Source: Pseudomonadota bacterium (lineage in GTDB: Bacteria; Pseudomonadota; Alphaproteobacteria; Sphingomonadales; Sphingomonadaceae). From it: 64,000 nucleotides of DNA. The stretch lies in the NCBI GenBank assembly GCA_023394965.1, contig JAEWZX010000019.1, forward strand, positions 1 to 64,000, read 5' to 3'. Made by a program: the position numbers and the translations under genes. The notes beneath the pieces are model-generated. The model was not told the DNA's origin, did no database searches, and saw only the letters and a list, made by a program, of their open reading frames with translations. Positions 34,499 through 42,611 of this stretch are shown here, in pieces (within the stretch, counting starts at the first letter, position 1; each line of letters starts with the position of its first letter).

Positions 34499-35802
34499 AC
34501 CGCTTCCAGCGCCTGCTCGAAATCAGCGATCAAATCGTCTGGATCTTCAATGCCGATACTGATGCGTACAAGGTTGTCAGAGATGCCCAGTTCGGCCCGC
34601 CGTCCCTCGGCAACCGATAAATGTGTCATGGATGCTGGGTGGCTCGCCAGGGTCTCGGTCCCGCCAAGGCTCACGGCAAGCTTTGCGATCTTCAAGCTGT
34701 CGAGGAAACGGAAGCACTCTGCTTCACCGCCCTTAAGCAGGAGAGAAAACGTGCTGCCGGCTCCCTTGCAGTGGCGATCGTATATGTCCTGCTGACGCTG
34801 ATCCTTGATCATGCCGAGATAGCCAAGGCCTTCGACCTTGGGATGTGCCGCGAGGTAATCGCAGACCCGAGCTGCATTATCGCCTGCCCTTTGCATGCGC
34901 AGCTCCACTGTTTCCAGCGAGCGCAGTAACATCCACGCGGTGTTTGGATCGCAGATACCGCCCATCGTGTTGCGGAGCATACGAACCGGGTCCATCCACT
35001 TCTTCGCGCCAGCAATGCTGCCAGCGACGAGATCCGAATGGCCGCCGACATATTTGGTCAGCGAATAGACCACTATATCTGCACCCTGGTCGAGAGGCCG
35101 CTGCCACAGAGGGCCAAGGAACGTGTTGTCGATGGCAATCGGGCATTCGAGCCCAGCGGCGTCGACCGAAGCACGCACGGCCTCGACGTCGACCAAGGCA
35201 TTGGTCGGATTACCGGGACTCTCAAGATAAACCATGCAGACATTGCCGCCTTGGGCATCGGCCTGTGCCTTGGCCTTGGTTAGCACCGCGTCGATCTGTT
35301 CGCGCGTCGCACCTGCCGGAAAGTCGACATAGGTGATGCCGAAACGAGCCAGCACCTTCGCAATGAAACCTTCCGAAGCGGCATAGAGTGGGCCGGAGTG
35401 GACAATCACATCGTTCTGGTTGGCATAAGCGAGCATCAGGACGCAGATGGCGGTCATGCCACTGGAAAAGCTGAGGGCATCTTCCGCGCCGTCCCATACG
35501 GAAAGACGGTCTTCGAGGATCTCCTGATTGGGTGCATTGAAACGCGAATACACCAGACCTTCTGCTCCACCGGGGCGCTTGCCGGTAATGCCCTCGAAAT
35601 GCCGCTTGCCGTCGGCTGCACTGGGGAAGGCAAAAGTCGATGTAAGAAAGATCGGTGGCTTCAGGCTTCCTTCCGACAGAACCGGATCGAATCCGTGGCC
35701 CATCATCAAGGTGCTGGGCTTGAGCTCGCGTCCCGCGATTTTCGTGACTTCGGGCTTGGGAGCCATGCGGGGCGACGTGGGGTCTATATCGTGATCGCTC
35801 AT
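34495..35802 (-). CDS. Cys/Met metabolism PLP enzyme (gamma-synthase / methionine gamma-lyase type)
   Basis: The 435-residue fold type I PLP enzyme contains YSRFNAPNQEILEDRL, SSGMTAI (116 region), YLESPGNPTN, IDNTFLGP and the Schiff-base Lys250 in YSLTKYVGGHSDLV. The family includes cystathionine gamma-synthase, gamma-lyase, O-succinylhomoserine sulfhydrylase and methionine gamma-lyase; sequence alone does not decide. A 40-residue N-terminal extension and an insertion around residues 70-85 (GKRPGGAEG) are features of an alphaproteobacterial subgroup annotated as cystathionine gamma-synthase family. A GGAAGGA element precedes the ATG, and a GC-rich leader hairpin lies further upstream. Confidence 0.88.
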   Translation of the reverse strand: MSDHDIDPTSPRMAPKPEVTKIAGRELKPSTLMMGHGFDPVLSEGSLKPPIFLTSTFAFPSAADGKRHFEGITGKRPGGAEGLVYSRFNAPNQEILEDRLSVWDGAEDALSFSSGMTAICVLMLAYANQNDVIVHSGPLYAASEGFIAKVLARFGITYVDFPAGATREQIDAVLTKAKAQADAQGGNVCMVYLESPGNPTNALVDVEAVRASVDAAGLECPIAIDNTFLGPLWQRPLDQGADIVVYSLTKYVGGHSDLVAGSIAGAKKWMDPVRMLRNTMGGICDPNTAWMLLRSLETVELRMQRAGDNAARVCDYLAAHPKVEGLGYLGMIKDQRQQDIYDRHCKGAGSTFSLLLKGGEAECFRFLDSLKIAKLAVSLGGTETLASHPASMTHLSVAEGRRAELGISDNLVRISIGIEDPDDLIADFEQALEAV

Positions 35803-35838
35803 TGAACGAGCATCCTTCCTAAAACGCGCCCCCAGGAA

Positions 35839-35873
35839 GGCGGGAGCCGGTCGGAGCAGCCCCGGCGCCCGCC
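35839..35873 (-). promoter_or_regulatory. strong GC-rich leader hairpin before the PLP lyase gene
   Basis: In the transcript of the PLP enzyme, GGCGGGCGCCGG pairs with CCGGCTCCCGCC with one mismatch around an 11-base loop. It lies 37 bases upstream of the ATG, and 20 bases later the leader reads GCGCGTTTT. Just upstream, GGGACCACGCGAC and GCGTCCC offer a second pairing. This could be an attenuator or part of a methionine-responsive leader; I could not match it to a named SAM riboswitch class. Confidence 0.4.
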
Positions 35874-36038
35874 CCTAACCTCCGCAGGGACGCTTCTCCG
35901 TTAGCTGTCGCTTGTCGCGTGGTCCCTAATTCGGTTCCGTAGCGGATTCAACTGGACGCGCGGGGTAATCAGGCTTTGGTGCTCAGTCGCCTGACTTGCG
36001 TCAGGGCCTATCGAAACCACACATACTGGATGCCAGCC

Positions 36039-36605
36039 CTAGTGGGTCCAATCGAGCTTTACGCTGTCGATATGCCACCGCAGTTGTTCGGGGCTGGCAC
36101 CCGGAACATCGTTAACCCGCCGCAGCACAACCGGCCCTTCATAGCGCACAGGCCGACCATCCTTGTCTGTAGCCGTAATGGTGGCTTCGCTCGTGTAGTA
36201 GGACGAGCCTGCCGCACCTTCCATCGTGCCGCTTGGAACAGCCACTGTAATCTTGCCGAGATCAGCGAATAAGGCGCGCCATTCGGCCTTGCTCCATTTT
36301 GTCTGGTCGGCGGTGTCGAGCATCTCCCACGCCTGGTCGAATTCTCGTAGCTCGATTGCGCGAGCAAAGGATAGCAGCACATTGCGGGCACCCGTCTCAC
36401 CCCGCTCCGCATCAGGCACGGTTGGTGAACTGGGGTCATAATCGCCGCTCTCCGCTTCGCCACTGGGCGATGGGGAGGGGAGCGTAGGTTGCTCAATGTT
36501 GCTTGCAGCTTCCGGGCTGTTTTCAGCATCCGCCTCAGAGGTGGAAGGGCTGCAGGCCATCAATGAGAGGCTGGCGACGATAGCGATTACGGATGCATGT
36601 CTCAT
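36039..36605 (-). CDS. lipoprotein of unknown function
   Basis: The 188-residue product has a lipoprotein signal (MRHASVIAIVASLSLMAC) and an acidic Ser/Pro-rich linker (residues 20-65), then a globular part with LSFARAIELREFDQAWEMLDTADQTKWSKAEW and a C-terminal VVLRRVNDVPGASPEQLRWHI segment. The domain resembles small NTF2-like envelope proteins, which is a loose structural impression. It follows infC on the same strand after a terminator. Confidence 0.7.
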   Translation of the reverse strand: MRHASVIAIVASLSLMACSPSTSEADAENSPEAASNIEQPTLPSPSPSGEAESGDYDPSSPTVPDAERGETGARNVLLSFARAIELREFDQAWEMLDTADQTKWSKAEWRALFADLGKITVAVPSGTMEGAAGSSYYTSEATITATDKDGRPVRYEGPVVLRRVNDVPGASPEQLRWHIDSVKLDWTH

Positions 36606-36611
36606 GCATTG

Positions 36612-36646
36612 AAAAACCGGGGAGACACTGCCTGCGTTCCCCGGTT
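36612..36646 (-). terminator. rho-independent terminator of infC
   Basis: On the minus strand AACCGGGGA pairs perfectly with TCCCCGGTT around a 14-base loop, and TTTTT follows. It starts 28 bases after the infC stop and lies just before the downstream lipoprotein gene. Confidence 0.85.
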
Positions 36647-36673
36647 CACCGTTTTTCTGATACAGCCAGCGTC

Positions 36674-37216
36674 TTATTTAGGGGCCAGTACCATAACCAT
36701 CTGGCGACCTTCCAGGCGCGGGAAGGCTTCGACCTTGGCGATGTCTTCGACATCGTCACGGACGCGGTTAAGCAAGTCCATGCCAAGCTGCTGATGAGCC
36801 ATTTCACGGCCGCGGAAGCGCAGGGTGCACTTCACCTTGTCGCCATTTTCGATGAATTTGACGACATTGCGCATCTTCACATCGTAATCGTGATCATCGA
36901 TGTTCGGACGCATCTTGATCTCTTTGATTTCCTGCGTCTTTTGCGTCTTCCGAGCGAGGTTGGCCTTCTTCTGCGCCTCGTAGCGATACTTGCCGACGTC
37001 GAGGAATTTGCACACCGGCGGGTCCGCATTGGGGGACACTTCAACGAGATTGAGGCCATGTTCATTGGCCTGCTCGACCGCTTCGCGGGTGAACATAACG
37101 CCAAGGTTCTCGCCTTCGTGATCGATCACGCGGACCTTGGGCACATTGATCATGTTATCGTAGCGCGGGCCGCTTTTCACGGGCATTTGCATGCTGCGCC
37201 GGGGTGGACGGGCTAT
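36674..37216 (-). CDS. infC: translation initiation factor IF-3, probable AUA start
   Basis: IF-3 binds the 30S subunit, prevents premature subunit joining and proofreads the start codon. The domains run from VPKVRVIDHEGENLGVMFTREA (N-terminal) to IKMRPNIDDHDYDVKMRNVVKFIENGDKVKCTLRFRGREM (C-terminal). The first in-frame ATG is at 37192, but it has no ribosome site; an in-frame ATA at 37216 lies exactly 8 bases after AAGGAG and adds ARPPRRS before MQMPVKSGPRY, which matches the N-termini of related IF-3s. Rare start codons are the rule for infC because IF-3 represses its own translation. Confidence 0.93.
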   Translation of the reverse strand: MARPPRRSMQMPVKSGPRYDNMINVPKVRVIDHEGENLGVMFTREAVEQANEHGLNLVEVSPNADPPVCKFLDVGKYRYEAQKKANLARKTQKTQEIKEIKMRPNIDDHDYDVKMRNVVKFIENGDKVKCTLRFRGREMAHQQLGMDLLNRVRDDVEDIAKVEAFPRLEGRQMVMVLAPK

Positions 37217-37327
37217 GGGGCAATCTCCTTTGGTAGCCGTATTATCAAGGCGTGCATGTAGGCATTGTTCCGCAGATTCGGAAGTGTGTTATGCGAATGG
37301 GGCGCAGTTTATCGCCCATCGTTGCCC

Positions 37328-38032
37328 TTAAGCAGCGCAGTTCCACAGATTGAAGCGTGCCAGCTGACCTTTGGCATGCACGATGGCATCGATCCTGTCG
37401 GCGGGTTGCAGAGCCTCTATGATCGCCGGATCGGCGGCATTCATCCCGCCGGTATAGGCCCCGAAGGCCGGCAGGATCATCCGGCCAGTGGGCTTGCCGT
37501 CGGGGTCGTCATTCGCACTTACAACGACACAGGGGCGGCGGATGTGCCGGTCGCGGATCTTGAGCTGCAGGCGCGGGTGATAGTGGCCCGATAATTCGGG
37601 CCGCGTTTCCCCTTTGAGTGTGCGGTGACGCAGGACGACGCCGCCCAGTTCCAGTTCGTTGACAAGGGTGCCGCCACATCGCGCTTCCATTTCGGGATCA
37701 TGATTGCCCGTGATCCACACCCAGTCGACTGCTCTCGTCAAGGCTTCGAGCATGCCGTATGCATGGTCTTCCAGGCGGGTCGAACCTTGCGAATCGTGAA
37801 AGTTGTCGCCCAGTGTTATGACACGCCGTGCGCCTGTTTCGCGAATGGTCAGCGCCACCCGTTCCAATGTCTCCCGGCTATCATAGGGGGGGACAAACTG
37901 ACCGTGGCGGGCGAAAAAGCTGCCCTTTTCCAGATGCAGATCTGCAACCAGTAATGTGTTTTCACGCGGCCAGTACAATGCGCGGCTCTGTGTCAGGAGC
38001 CATTCCTCACCTGCGAACGAAAGGGGAACCAT
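37328..38032 (-). CDS. pdeM: PdeM, DNA-ligase-associated phosphoesterase
   Basis: The 234-residue calcineurin-like phosphoesterase shows the five metal motifs: ADLHLEKG, TLGDNFHDS, ITGNHD, and SGHYHPRL near the C-terminus. The sequence matches the ligase-associated DNA damage response endonuclease PdeM that is often encoded with an ATP-dependent ligase, exonuclease and helicase. Those partners are not present nearby, so here it stands alone. It may process DNA or phosphodiester ends; the activity in vivo is uncertain. Confidence 0.85.
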   Translation of the reverse strand: MVPLSFAGEEWLLTQSRALYWPRENTLLVADLHLEKGSFFARHGQFVPPYDSRETLERVALTIRETGARRVITLGDNFHDSQGSTRLEDHAYGMLEALTRAVDWVWITGNHDPEMEARCGGTLVNELELGGVVLRHRTLKGETRPELSGHYHPRLQLKIRDRHIRRPCVVVSANDDPDGKPTGRMILPAFGAYTGGMNAADPAIIEALQPADRIDAIVHAKGQLARFNLWNCAA

Positions 38033-38077
38033 GGCTTGCTATTGCCGAAGCGGAACGGGGATGGCAAGGCTCTTGGC

Positions 38078-38935
38078 ATGACCGACTGGACCAAGCAGAC
38101 AGATGCCGCCCGCCAATGGTTCGAAACTTTGCGCGATCGCATTTGCGCCGAGTTCGAGGCGATAGAGCGCGAGGCAGGATCGGATGCCAGCTTTCAATAC
38201 GACAGCTGGAACCGCGAAGAGGACGGTAATCCCGATCCAGGCGGTGGCACGCGGGGATTGATGAAGGGCAAGGTCTTCGAGAAGGTCGGTGTAAATGTGT
38301 CGACTGTGCGGGGTAATTTCGCACCCGAATTCGCTGGCACCATAAACGGTGCCAGTGCGGAAAATCCCGGCTTTACGGCAACCGGCATCAGTCTCGTCGC
38401 GCACATGGCAAACCCCCATGTTCCTGCTGTGCACATGAACACGCGCTTCCTGACCACAGGGAAGGCATGGTTCGGTGGTGGGGCAGATCTGAACCCGCCG
38501 ATTCCGTACCAGGATGATACCGAGCAGTTTCATGCGCGTTTCCGCGCCGCGTGTTCTGCCCACAATCCGACCTATTACGAACGGTTCAAGAAATGGGCGG
38601 ACGATTATTTCTACATTCCCCACCGCGGGGTGCACCGTGGGGTTGGTGGGATATTTTACGATCATCTTGAATGCGAGAACGAGGCCGCCTTCGAACGCAA
38701 TCTGGCTTTCACGAAGGATGTCGGCGAAGGATTCCTCGACGTATTTCCCCAGCTTGTTCGCCGCCGGATGGACAGTGAATTTACCGTAGAAGACAAGCAA
38801 ACTCAGCTTGAATGGCGCGGGCGCTATGCCGAGTTCAATCTTGTTTACGATCGTGGGACGCTGTTCGGCCTGAAGACGGGGGGCAATATCGACGCCATCC
38901 TGATGAGCTTGCCGCCCGAAGCGGTGTGGAGTTGA
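38078..38935 (+). CDS. hemF: oxygen-dependent coproporphyrinogen III oxidase
   Basis: Decarboxylates two propionates of coproporphyrinogen III in haem synthesis using oxygen. The ATG at 38078 is chosen (start MTDWTKQTDAARQWFETLRDR); the frame extends to 38036. Landmarks are SGDASFQYDSWNRE-type N-terminal region, GGGTRGLMKGKVFEKVGVNVSTVRG, VPAVHMNTRF, WFGGGADLNPP and YIPHRGVHRGVGGIFYDHL. Length 285 residues is typical. It converges on the cyd cluster, which needs haem, with no space between them. Confidence 0.95.
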   Translation: MTDWTKQTDAARQWFETLRDRICAEFEAIEREAGSDASFQYDSWNREEDGNPDPGGGTRGLMKGKVFEKVGVNVSTVRGNFAPEFAGTINGASAENPGFTATGISLVAHMANPHVPAVHMNTRFLTTGKAWFGGGADLNPPIPYQDDTEQFHARFRAACSAHNPTYYERFKKWADDYFYIPHRGVHRGVGGIFYDHLECENEAAFERNLAFTKDVGEGFLDVFPQLVRRRMDSEFTVEDKQTQLEWRGRYAEFNLVYDRGTLFGLKTGGNIDAILMSLPPEAVWS

Positions 38936-39046
38936 TCAGCTGAGCCACAATCTCAGGATATAGGCGACCGTGCCCAGCACGCTTATGCTGGCCAGCCAGA
39001 TCAATGCCATCCAGCCCAGCCGTTTCCACAGTGGTGCTTCGGTCAA
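38936..39046 (-). CDS. DUF2474 small subunit of the bd-type oxidase
   Basis: Starting at a TTG that overlaps the cydB stop (TTGA), 36 codons read TEAPLWKRLGWMALIWLAS followed by ISVLGTVAYILRLWLS and a stop. One membrane helix preceded by a W-K-R-L-G-W motif is the signature of DUF2474 proteins, which are encoded at the end of cioAB-type oxidase operons and are analogous to CydX. It probably stabilises the oxidase. The gene is below the size of most gene callers. Confidence 0.75.
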   Translation of the reverse strand: MTEAPLWKRLGWMALIWLASISVLGTVAYILRLWLS

Positions 39047-40050
39047 TGGTAGCCCTCATCCTCGACCTTGCCGCGAAATACCCAATAAGCCCAGCCCGTG
39101 TAGGCGATGATCAGCGGCATGGTGATGGCAACACCAACCAGCATGAATATCTGGCTGCGTTCGGGGGCGGCGACATCCCAGATTGTTAGACTGGGGGGCA
39201 CGACATAGGGCCACATGGTTACTCCCAGCCCAGCCATGCCCAGAAAGAAGAGTGCAAGACCGAGCCAGAACGGTTTCGAATGGCGTTCGACAGACAGCGC
39301 TCGCAACAGTGCCAGTGCTACGATCCCGGTCAGTATCGGCACGGGGGCAGCGAAATAGATTTCGGGTGCGGATAGCCAGCGATCGGCATATTCGGGCCGC
39401 ACGCCCAGATTGTATATGCTGACGGCGCCCATCAGAAGAAGGGTGGCCCAGGCCGCGCGCTTAGCCAGCTTACGGGCATGGGCCTGCGCCTTGCCATCAA
39501 GCTTCCACACCAACCAGCAGGCACCAAGCAACGCATAGCCGGCTACGGTGCCGATTCCGGTGAGCAGGGTGTATGGGGTGAACCAGTCAAACCAACTTCC
39601 GGCATAGGCGCGGTCGACCACTTCGATACCCTGCAGCAGGGCACCCAAAGTCATGCCTTGAGCCATCGCCGCAATCAGGCTGCCTCCGGTGAATGCAAAA
39701 TCCCAGAAAGCCCGATGCGACGGGTCGCGCCAGCGGAATTCGAACGCCACTCCGCGGAACACTAGACCGAGCAGCATGGCGATGATCAAGGGATAAGTGG
39801 CAGGAAGGATAACCGCATAAGCAAGAGGGAACGCAGCAAATAAGCCCCCCCCGCCCAGCACCAGCCAGGTTTCGTTGCCATCCCAAACCGGAGCGATCGA
39901 ATTCATCGCACGATCGCGTTCTTTACCGACGGCAAAGCCTGGGAAGAGTATGCCAATACCAAGATCGAAACCGTCCATCACGACATAGGCAAACACTGCG
40001 AAGGCGATGATAAACGCCCACACCACGGTCAGATCGATGTTAGCGGCCAT
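39043..40050 (-). CDS. cydB: cytochrome bd-type oxidase subunit II (CioB/CydB)
   Basis: The start at 40050 (MAANIDLTVVWAFII) overlaps the cydA stop; the frame from 40164 is an extension. The 335-residue protein has the conserved opening YVVMDGFDLGIGILFP and about eight membrane helices, with NSIAPVWDGNETWLVLGGGGLFAAFPLAYA near residue 55. It holds the second half of the quinol oxidase heterodimer. It is in an operon with cydA and the DUF2474 gene. Confidence 0.94.
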   Translation of the reverse strand: MAANIDLTVVWAFIIAFAVFAYVVMDGFDLGIGILFPGFAVGKERDRAMNSIAPVWDGNETWLVLGGGGLFAAFPLAYAVILPATYPLIIAMLLGLVFRGVAFEFRWRDPSHRAFWDFAFTGGSLIAAMAQGMTLGALLQGIEVVDRAYAGSWFDWFTPYTLLTGIGTVAGYALLGACWLVWKLDGKAQAHARKLAKRAAWATLLLMGAVSIYNLGVRPEYADRWLSAPEIYFAAPVPILTGIVALALLRALSVERHSKPFWLGLALFFLGMAGLGVTMWPYVVPPSLTIWDVAAPERSQIFMLVGVAITMPLIIAYTGWAYWVFRGKVEDEGYH

Positions 40051-41497
40051 CGGTCGCCTCCTCGTGGTCGGAGGGGAGGGCATCGGGATCCTGACCCGGA
40101 TTCTGAGTGGGGCCAGGCGTGATGCCTGCGGTCCGCACTGGCCCCTTCTCCGTCCGTTTGACACCCTTTTCGCCTGCGTGCGGCGGAGCCTTCATCAGCC
40201 GAAGAATATACCAAACGCCCACGCCAAACACGGCGAAATACACAAGGACAAATGCAAGCAGGGAAGCGCCAACGGCTGGCGCGTCGAGAGGGCTGGCAGC
40301 ATCGGCAGTTCGTAACAAGCCATAGACGACCCACGGCTGGCGCCCCACTTCTGTGGTAATCCACCCTGCTATAACTGCCACGAAACCGCTCGGGCCCATG
40401 ACAAGAGCGGCGCGGTGCAACCAGGGCCAATCGTAAAGTTTGCCACGTACCCTGGCGAGCAGGCTCCACAAGCCCACGCCGAGCATCGCAAAGCCAAGGC
40501 CAACCATGATGCGGAAGGCCCAAAAGACCACTCCGACCGGCGGCTGTTCGTCGAGAGGGACTGTGTCCAGCCCCGCAAGGGGGGCGTCGAAATCGTGCTT
40601 GAGGATGAGCGACGACAGTTTGGGAATGCCAACTGCATATCGCAATTCCTGCGCATTCTGGTCAGGGATACCAAAAAGATAAAGCGGTGCCCCATCCGGA
40701 TGGCTCTCGAAATGCCCTTCCATCGCCATCACCTTCGGTGGCTGGTGCTCGAGCGTATTTAGGCCGTGAAGATCGCCCGCAAAGATTTGCACGGGGACGA
40801 CCAGCGCTGCCATCCACATTGCCATCGAAAACATCTTGCGCGCATGCGGATTTGCGCGGTCTTTAAGCAGATGCCATGCGCCCACGCCGCCAACGACAAA
40901 AGCTGTGGTGAGATAAGCGGCAAGCACCGTGTGGACGAGACGATAGGGGAAGCTTGGGTTGAAAACGATGTCCCACCAGCTTGCGCCTGGCAGGAACTGG
41001 CCGTTGGCACCCATCTCGAACCCGACCGGGGTCTGCATCCAGCTGTTGACGGAAAGAATCCAGAAGGCCGAAACAAAGGTGCCGAACGCAACCATGCAGG
41101 TGGCAGCAAAATGCAGACTTTTGCCGACTTTGTTCATCCCGAACAGCATCACGCCAAGAAAGCCTGCTTCCAGAAAGAAAGCAGTCAGCACTTCGTAAGC
41201 CATCAGCGGCCCGATGACCGGCCCGGCCTTGTCGGAGAATACGGCCCAGTTCGTGCCGAACTGATAACTCATCACGATGCCCGACACGACGCCCATCGCA
41301 AAGGTAATGGCAAAAATCTTGAGCCAGTATTTGAATAGGTCGAGATAAAGTTGTTTGCCGGTTCTGAGCCACAGCCCTTCTAGTACCATCAGGTAGCTGG
41401 CCAAGCCGATCGACAGGGCAGGAAAAATGAAATGGAAGCTCACCGTGAAGGCAAACTGGATCCGGGCGAGCAGAAGTGCGTCGAAGCCATCGAACAT
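40040..41497 (-). CDS. cydA: cytochrome bd-type oxidase subunit I, cyanide-insensitive type
   Basis: Quinol-oxidising, haem-bearing subunit of a bd oxidase. The ATG at 41497 (MFDGFDALLLARIQFAFTVSFHFIFPALSIGLA) is chosen. The 485-residue protein contains haem-ligand histidines in RIQFAFTVSFHFIFPA and the GRQPWVVYG motif of the quinol-binding end. The loop between helices 6 and 7 is short, which marks the CIO (cioA) subtype that tolerates cyanide. The C-terminus is a polar tail (KAPPHAGEKGVKRTEKG). Such oxidases serve at low oxygen or under stress. Confidence 0.94.
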   Translation of the reverse strand: MFDGFDALLLARIQFAFTVSFHFIFPALSIGLASYLMVLEGLWLRTGKQLYLDLFKYWLKIFAITFAMGVVSGIVMSYQFGTNWAVFSDKAGPVIGPLMAYEVLTAFFLEAGFLGVMLFGMNKVGKSLHFAATCMVAFGTFVSAFWILSVNSWMQTPVGFEMGANGQFLPGASWWDIVFNPSFPYRLVHTVLAAYLTTAFVVGGVGAWHLLKDRANPHARKMFSMAMWMAALVVPVQIFAGDLHGLNTLEHQPPKVMAMEGHFESHPDGAPLYLFGIPDQNAQELRYAVGIPKLSSLILKHDFDAPLAGLDTVPLDEQPPVGVVFWAFRIMVGLGFAMLGVGLWSLLARVRGKLYDWPWLHRAALVMGPSGFVAVIAGWITTEVGRQPWVVYGLLRTADAASPLDAPAVGASLLAFVLVYFAVFGVGVWYILRLMKAPPHAGEKGVKRTEKGPVRTAGITPGPTQNPGQDPDALPSDHEEATDGR

Positions 41498-41571
41498 GGC
41501 TGCTGTCCTACCCGTTTGACACAATCATTTCCAGCCGCGTGCGCGCATCAGCAGTTGCGCCCGGCGCAACT

Positions 41572-42429
41572 TCAGTCTTCCGGCGCGTAGACACGAACCC
41601 AGTCGACCAGCATTGCCGGTTTGCCGGATTTTATCTTGTCTGCGGTTGACTGCGGTACTCCGTTATAGGGAGTTTCGATTCCATTGGTTTTGAATGGGTA
41701 GGCGCCGCCCATCGCAAAATTAAGGATCAGATACTTCGGATTGTCAAAGGCCCACTTGCCGTAGTTTTCAACCATGGGGCGGGTTGTCCGGTAGACAGTG
41801 TGTCCATCCACCTGAAACAGAATTTCATCCCTCTTCCATTCGACGGCATATATGTGCCAGTCCGTCACATCTTCGCCGGCAGGGAAAAAGAACTTGTTCA
41901 CTAATGGCGTTTCGCCGGAATAGCCGGGGCCGTGCAGCGCCACGCCAACCCAGTCTTTCTCGCCGACATATTCCATGATGTCGATTTCGCCGGTGCCCGG
42001 CCAACTCTCGTTGCCCAGAAGCCAGAAGGCGGGCCAGACGCCTTCTGCAGCGGGCATCTTTATGCGCGCTTCCGCGCGGCCATAGGTGAAATCGTACTTT
42101 CCCTTGCTCTCCACGCGGCCGGATAGGAAGTCGGCCTTGCGCTCGGCATTTGGATCGACGCCTGGTTTGAACACGGGGCGCAGCATCAACGCGCCCCCGT
42201 CCGCGCCCGAAATACCATTGACGATGGAGAGTACGGCAGGATCGTCGACATAGACCTGCTGTTCGTTGTTCACCCAAAATTCGGGACCGATCACGCCCCA
42301 TTTGCTGCGGTCGAGGTCAGTTTCGTTGAATTCATCGGACCATAAGAGCCTGCGCTCGGCATTCTCCTCGGCACCTACGGGCCGGGCCACTAGGCTTGCC
42401 AGGGCAACCACCGCCAATAGTGTTCTCAC
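41572..42429 (-). CDS. exported GH16 glycoside hydrolase (beta-glucanase / laminarinase-like)
   Basis: The GTG at 42429 has GGAGGG about 8 bases before it and gives a signal peptide (RTLLAVVALASLVARPVGA); a longer frame to 42756 overlaps the divergent peptidase gene. The 285-residue protein has the GH16 active site E148-I-D150-I-M-E153 (GTGEIDIMEYVG), with LSGRVESKGKYDFTYGRAEARIKMP before it. GH16 enzymes cut beta-1,3 or beta-1,3-1,4 glucans such as laminarin, or galactans. A marine algal-polysaccharide use is suggested by family, not shown. Confidence 0.9.
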   Translation of the reverse strand: MRTLLAVVALASLVARPVGAEENAERRLLWSDEFNETDLDRSKWGVIGPEFWVNNEQQVYVDDPAVLSIVNGISGADGGALMLRPVFKPGVDPNAERKADFLSGRVESKGKYDFTYGRAEARIKMPAAEGVWPAFWLLGNESWPGTGEIDIMEYVGEKDWVGVALHGPGYSGETPLVNKFFFPAGEDVTDWHIYAVEWKRDEILFQVDGHTVYRTTRPMVENYGKWAFDNPKYLILNFAMGGAYPFKTNGIETPYNGVPQSTADKIKSGKPAMLVDWVRVYAPED

Positions 42430-42611
42430 AACAAATTCCCTCCATTCTTTGTGAACGTTATCATGACATAGGCATCCAGATTTGGCCAGACCTATGGATG
42501 AGTTTACCGAAGCAAGGGTGGCGCGCGTCGGACGAATGGGTAATAGAACTCCGCATAGTAGAGAATTCAGCGCTGGATGTGGTCCGGCGCCATATGAACC
42601 GGAGTTTGTCC

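Noticed and set aside
35803..35960. SAM-I or SAM-II riboswitch upstream of the PLP lyase gene
   Set aside because: The conserved core bases of these classes could not be found. Only a generic structured leader is claimed.
40051..40164. 38-residue N-terminal extension of CydB
   Set aside because: It overlaps the polar tail of cydA out of frame. The start MAANIDLTVVW at 40050 fits the family.
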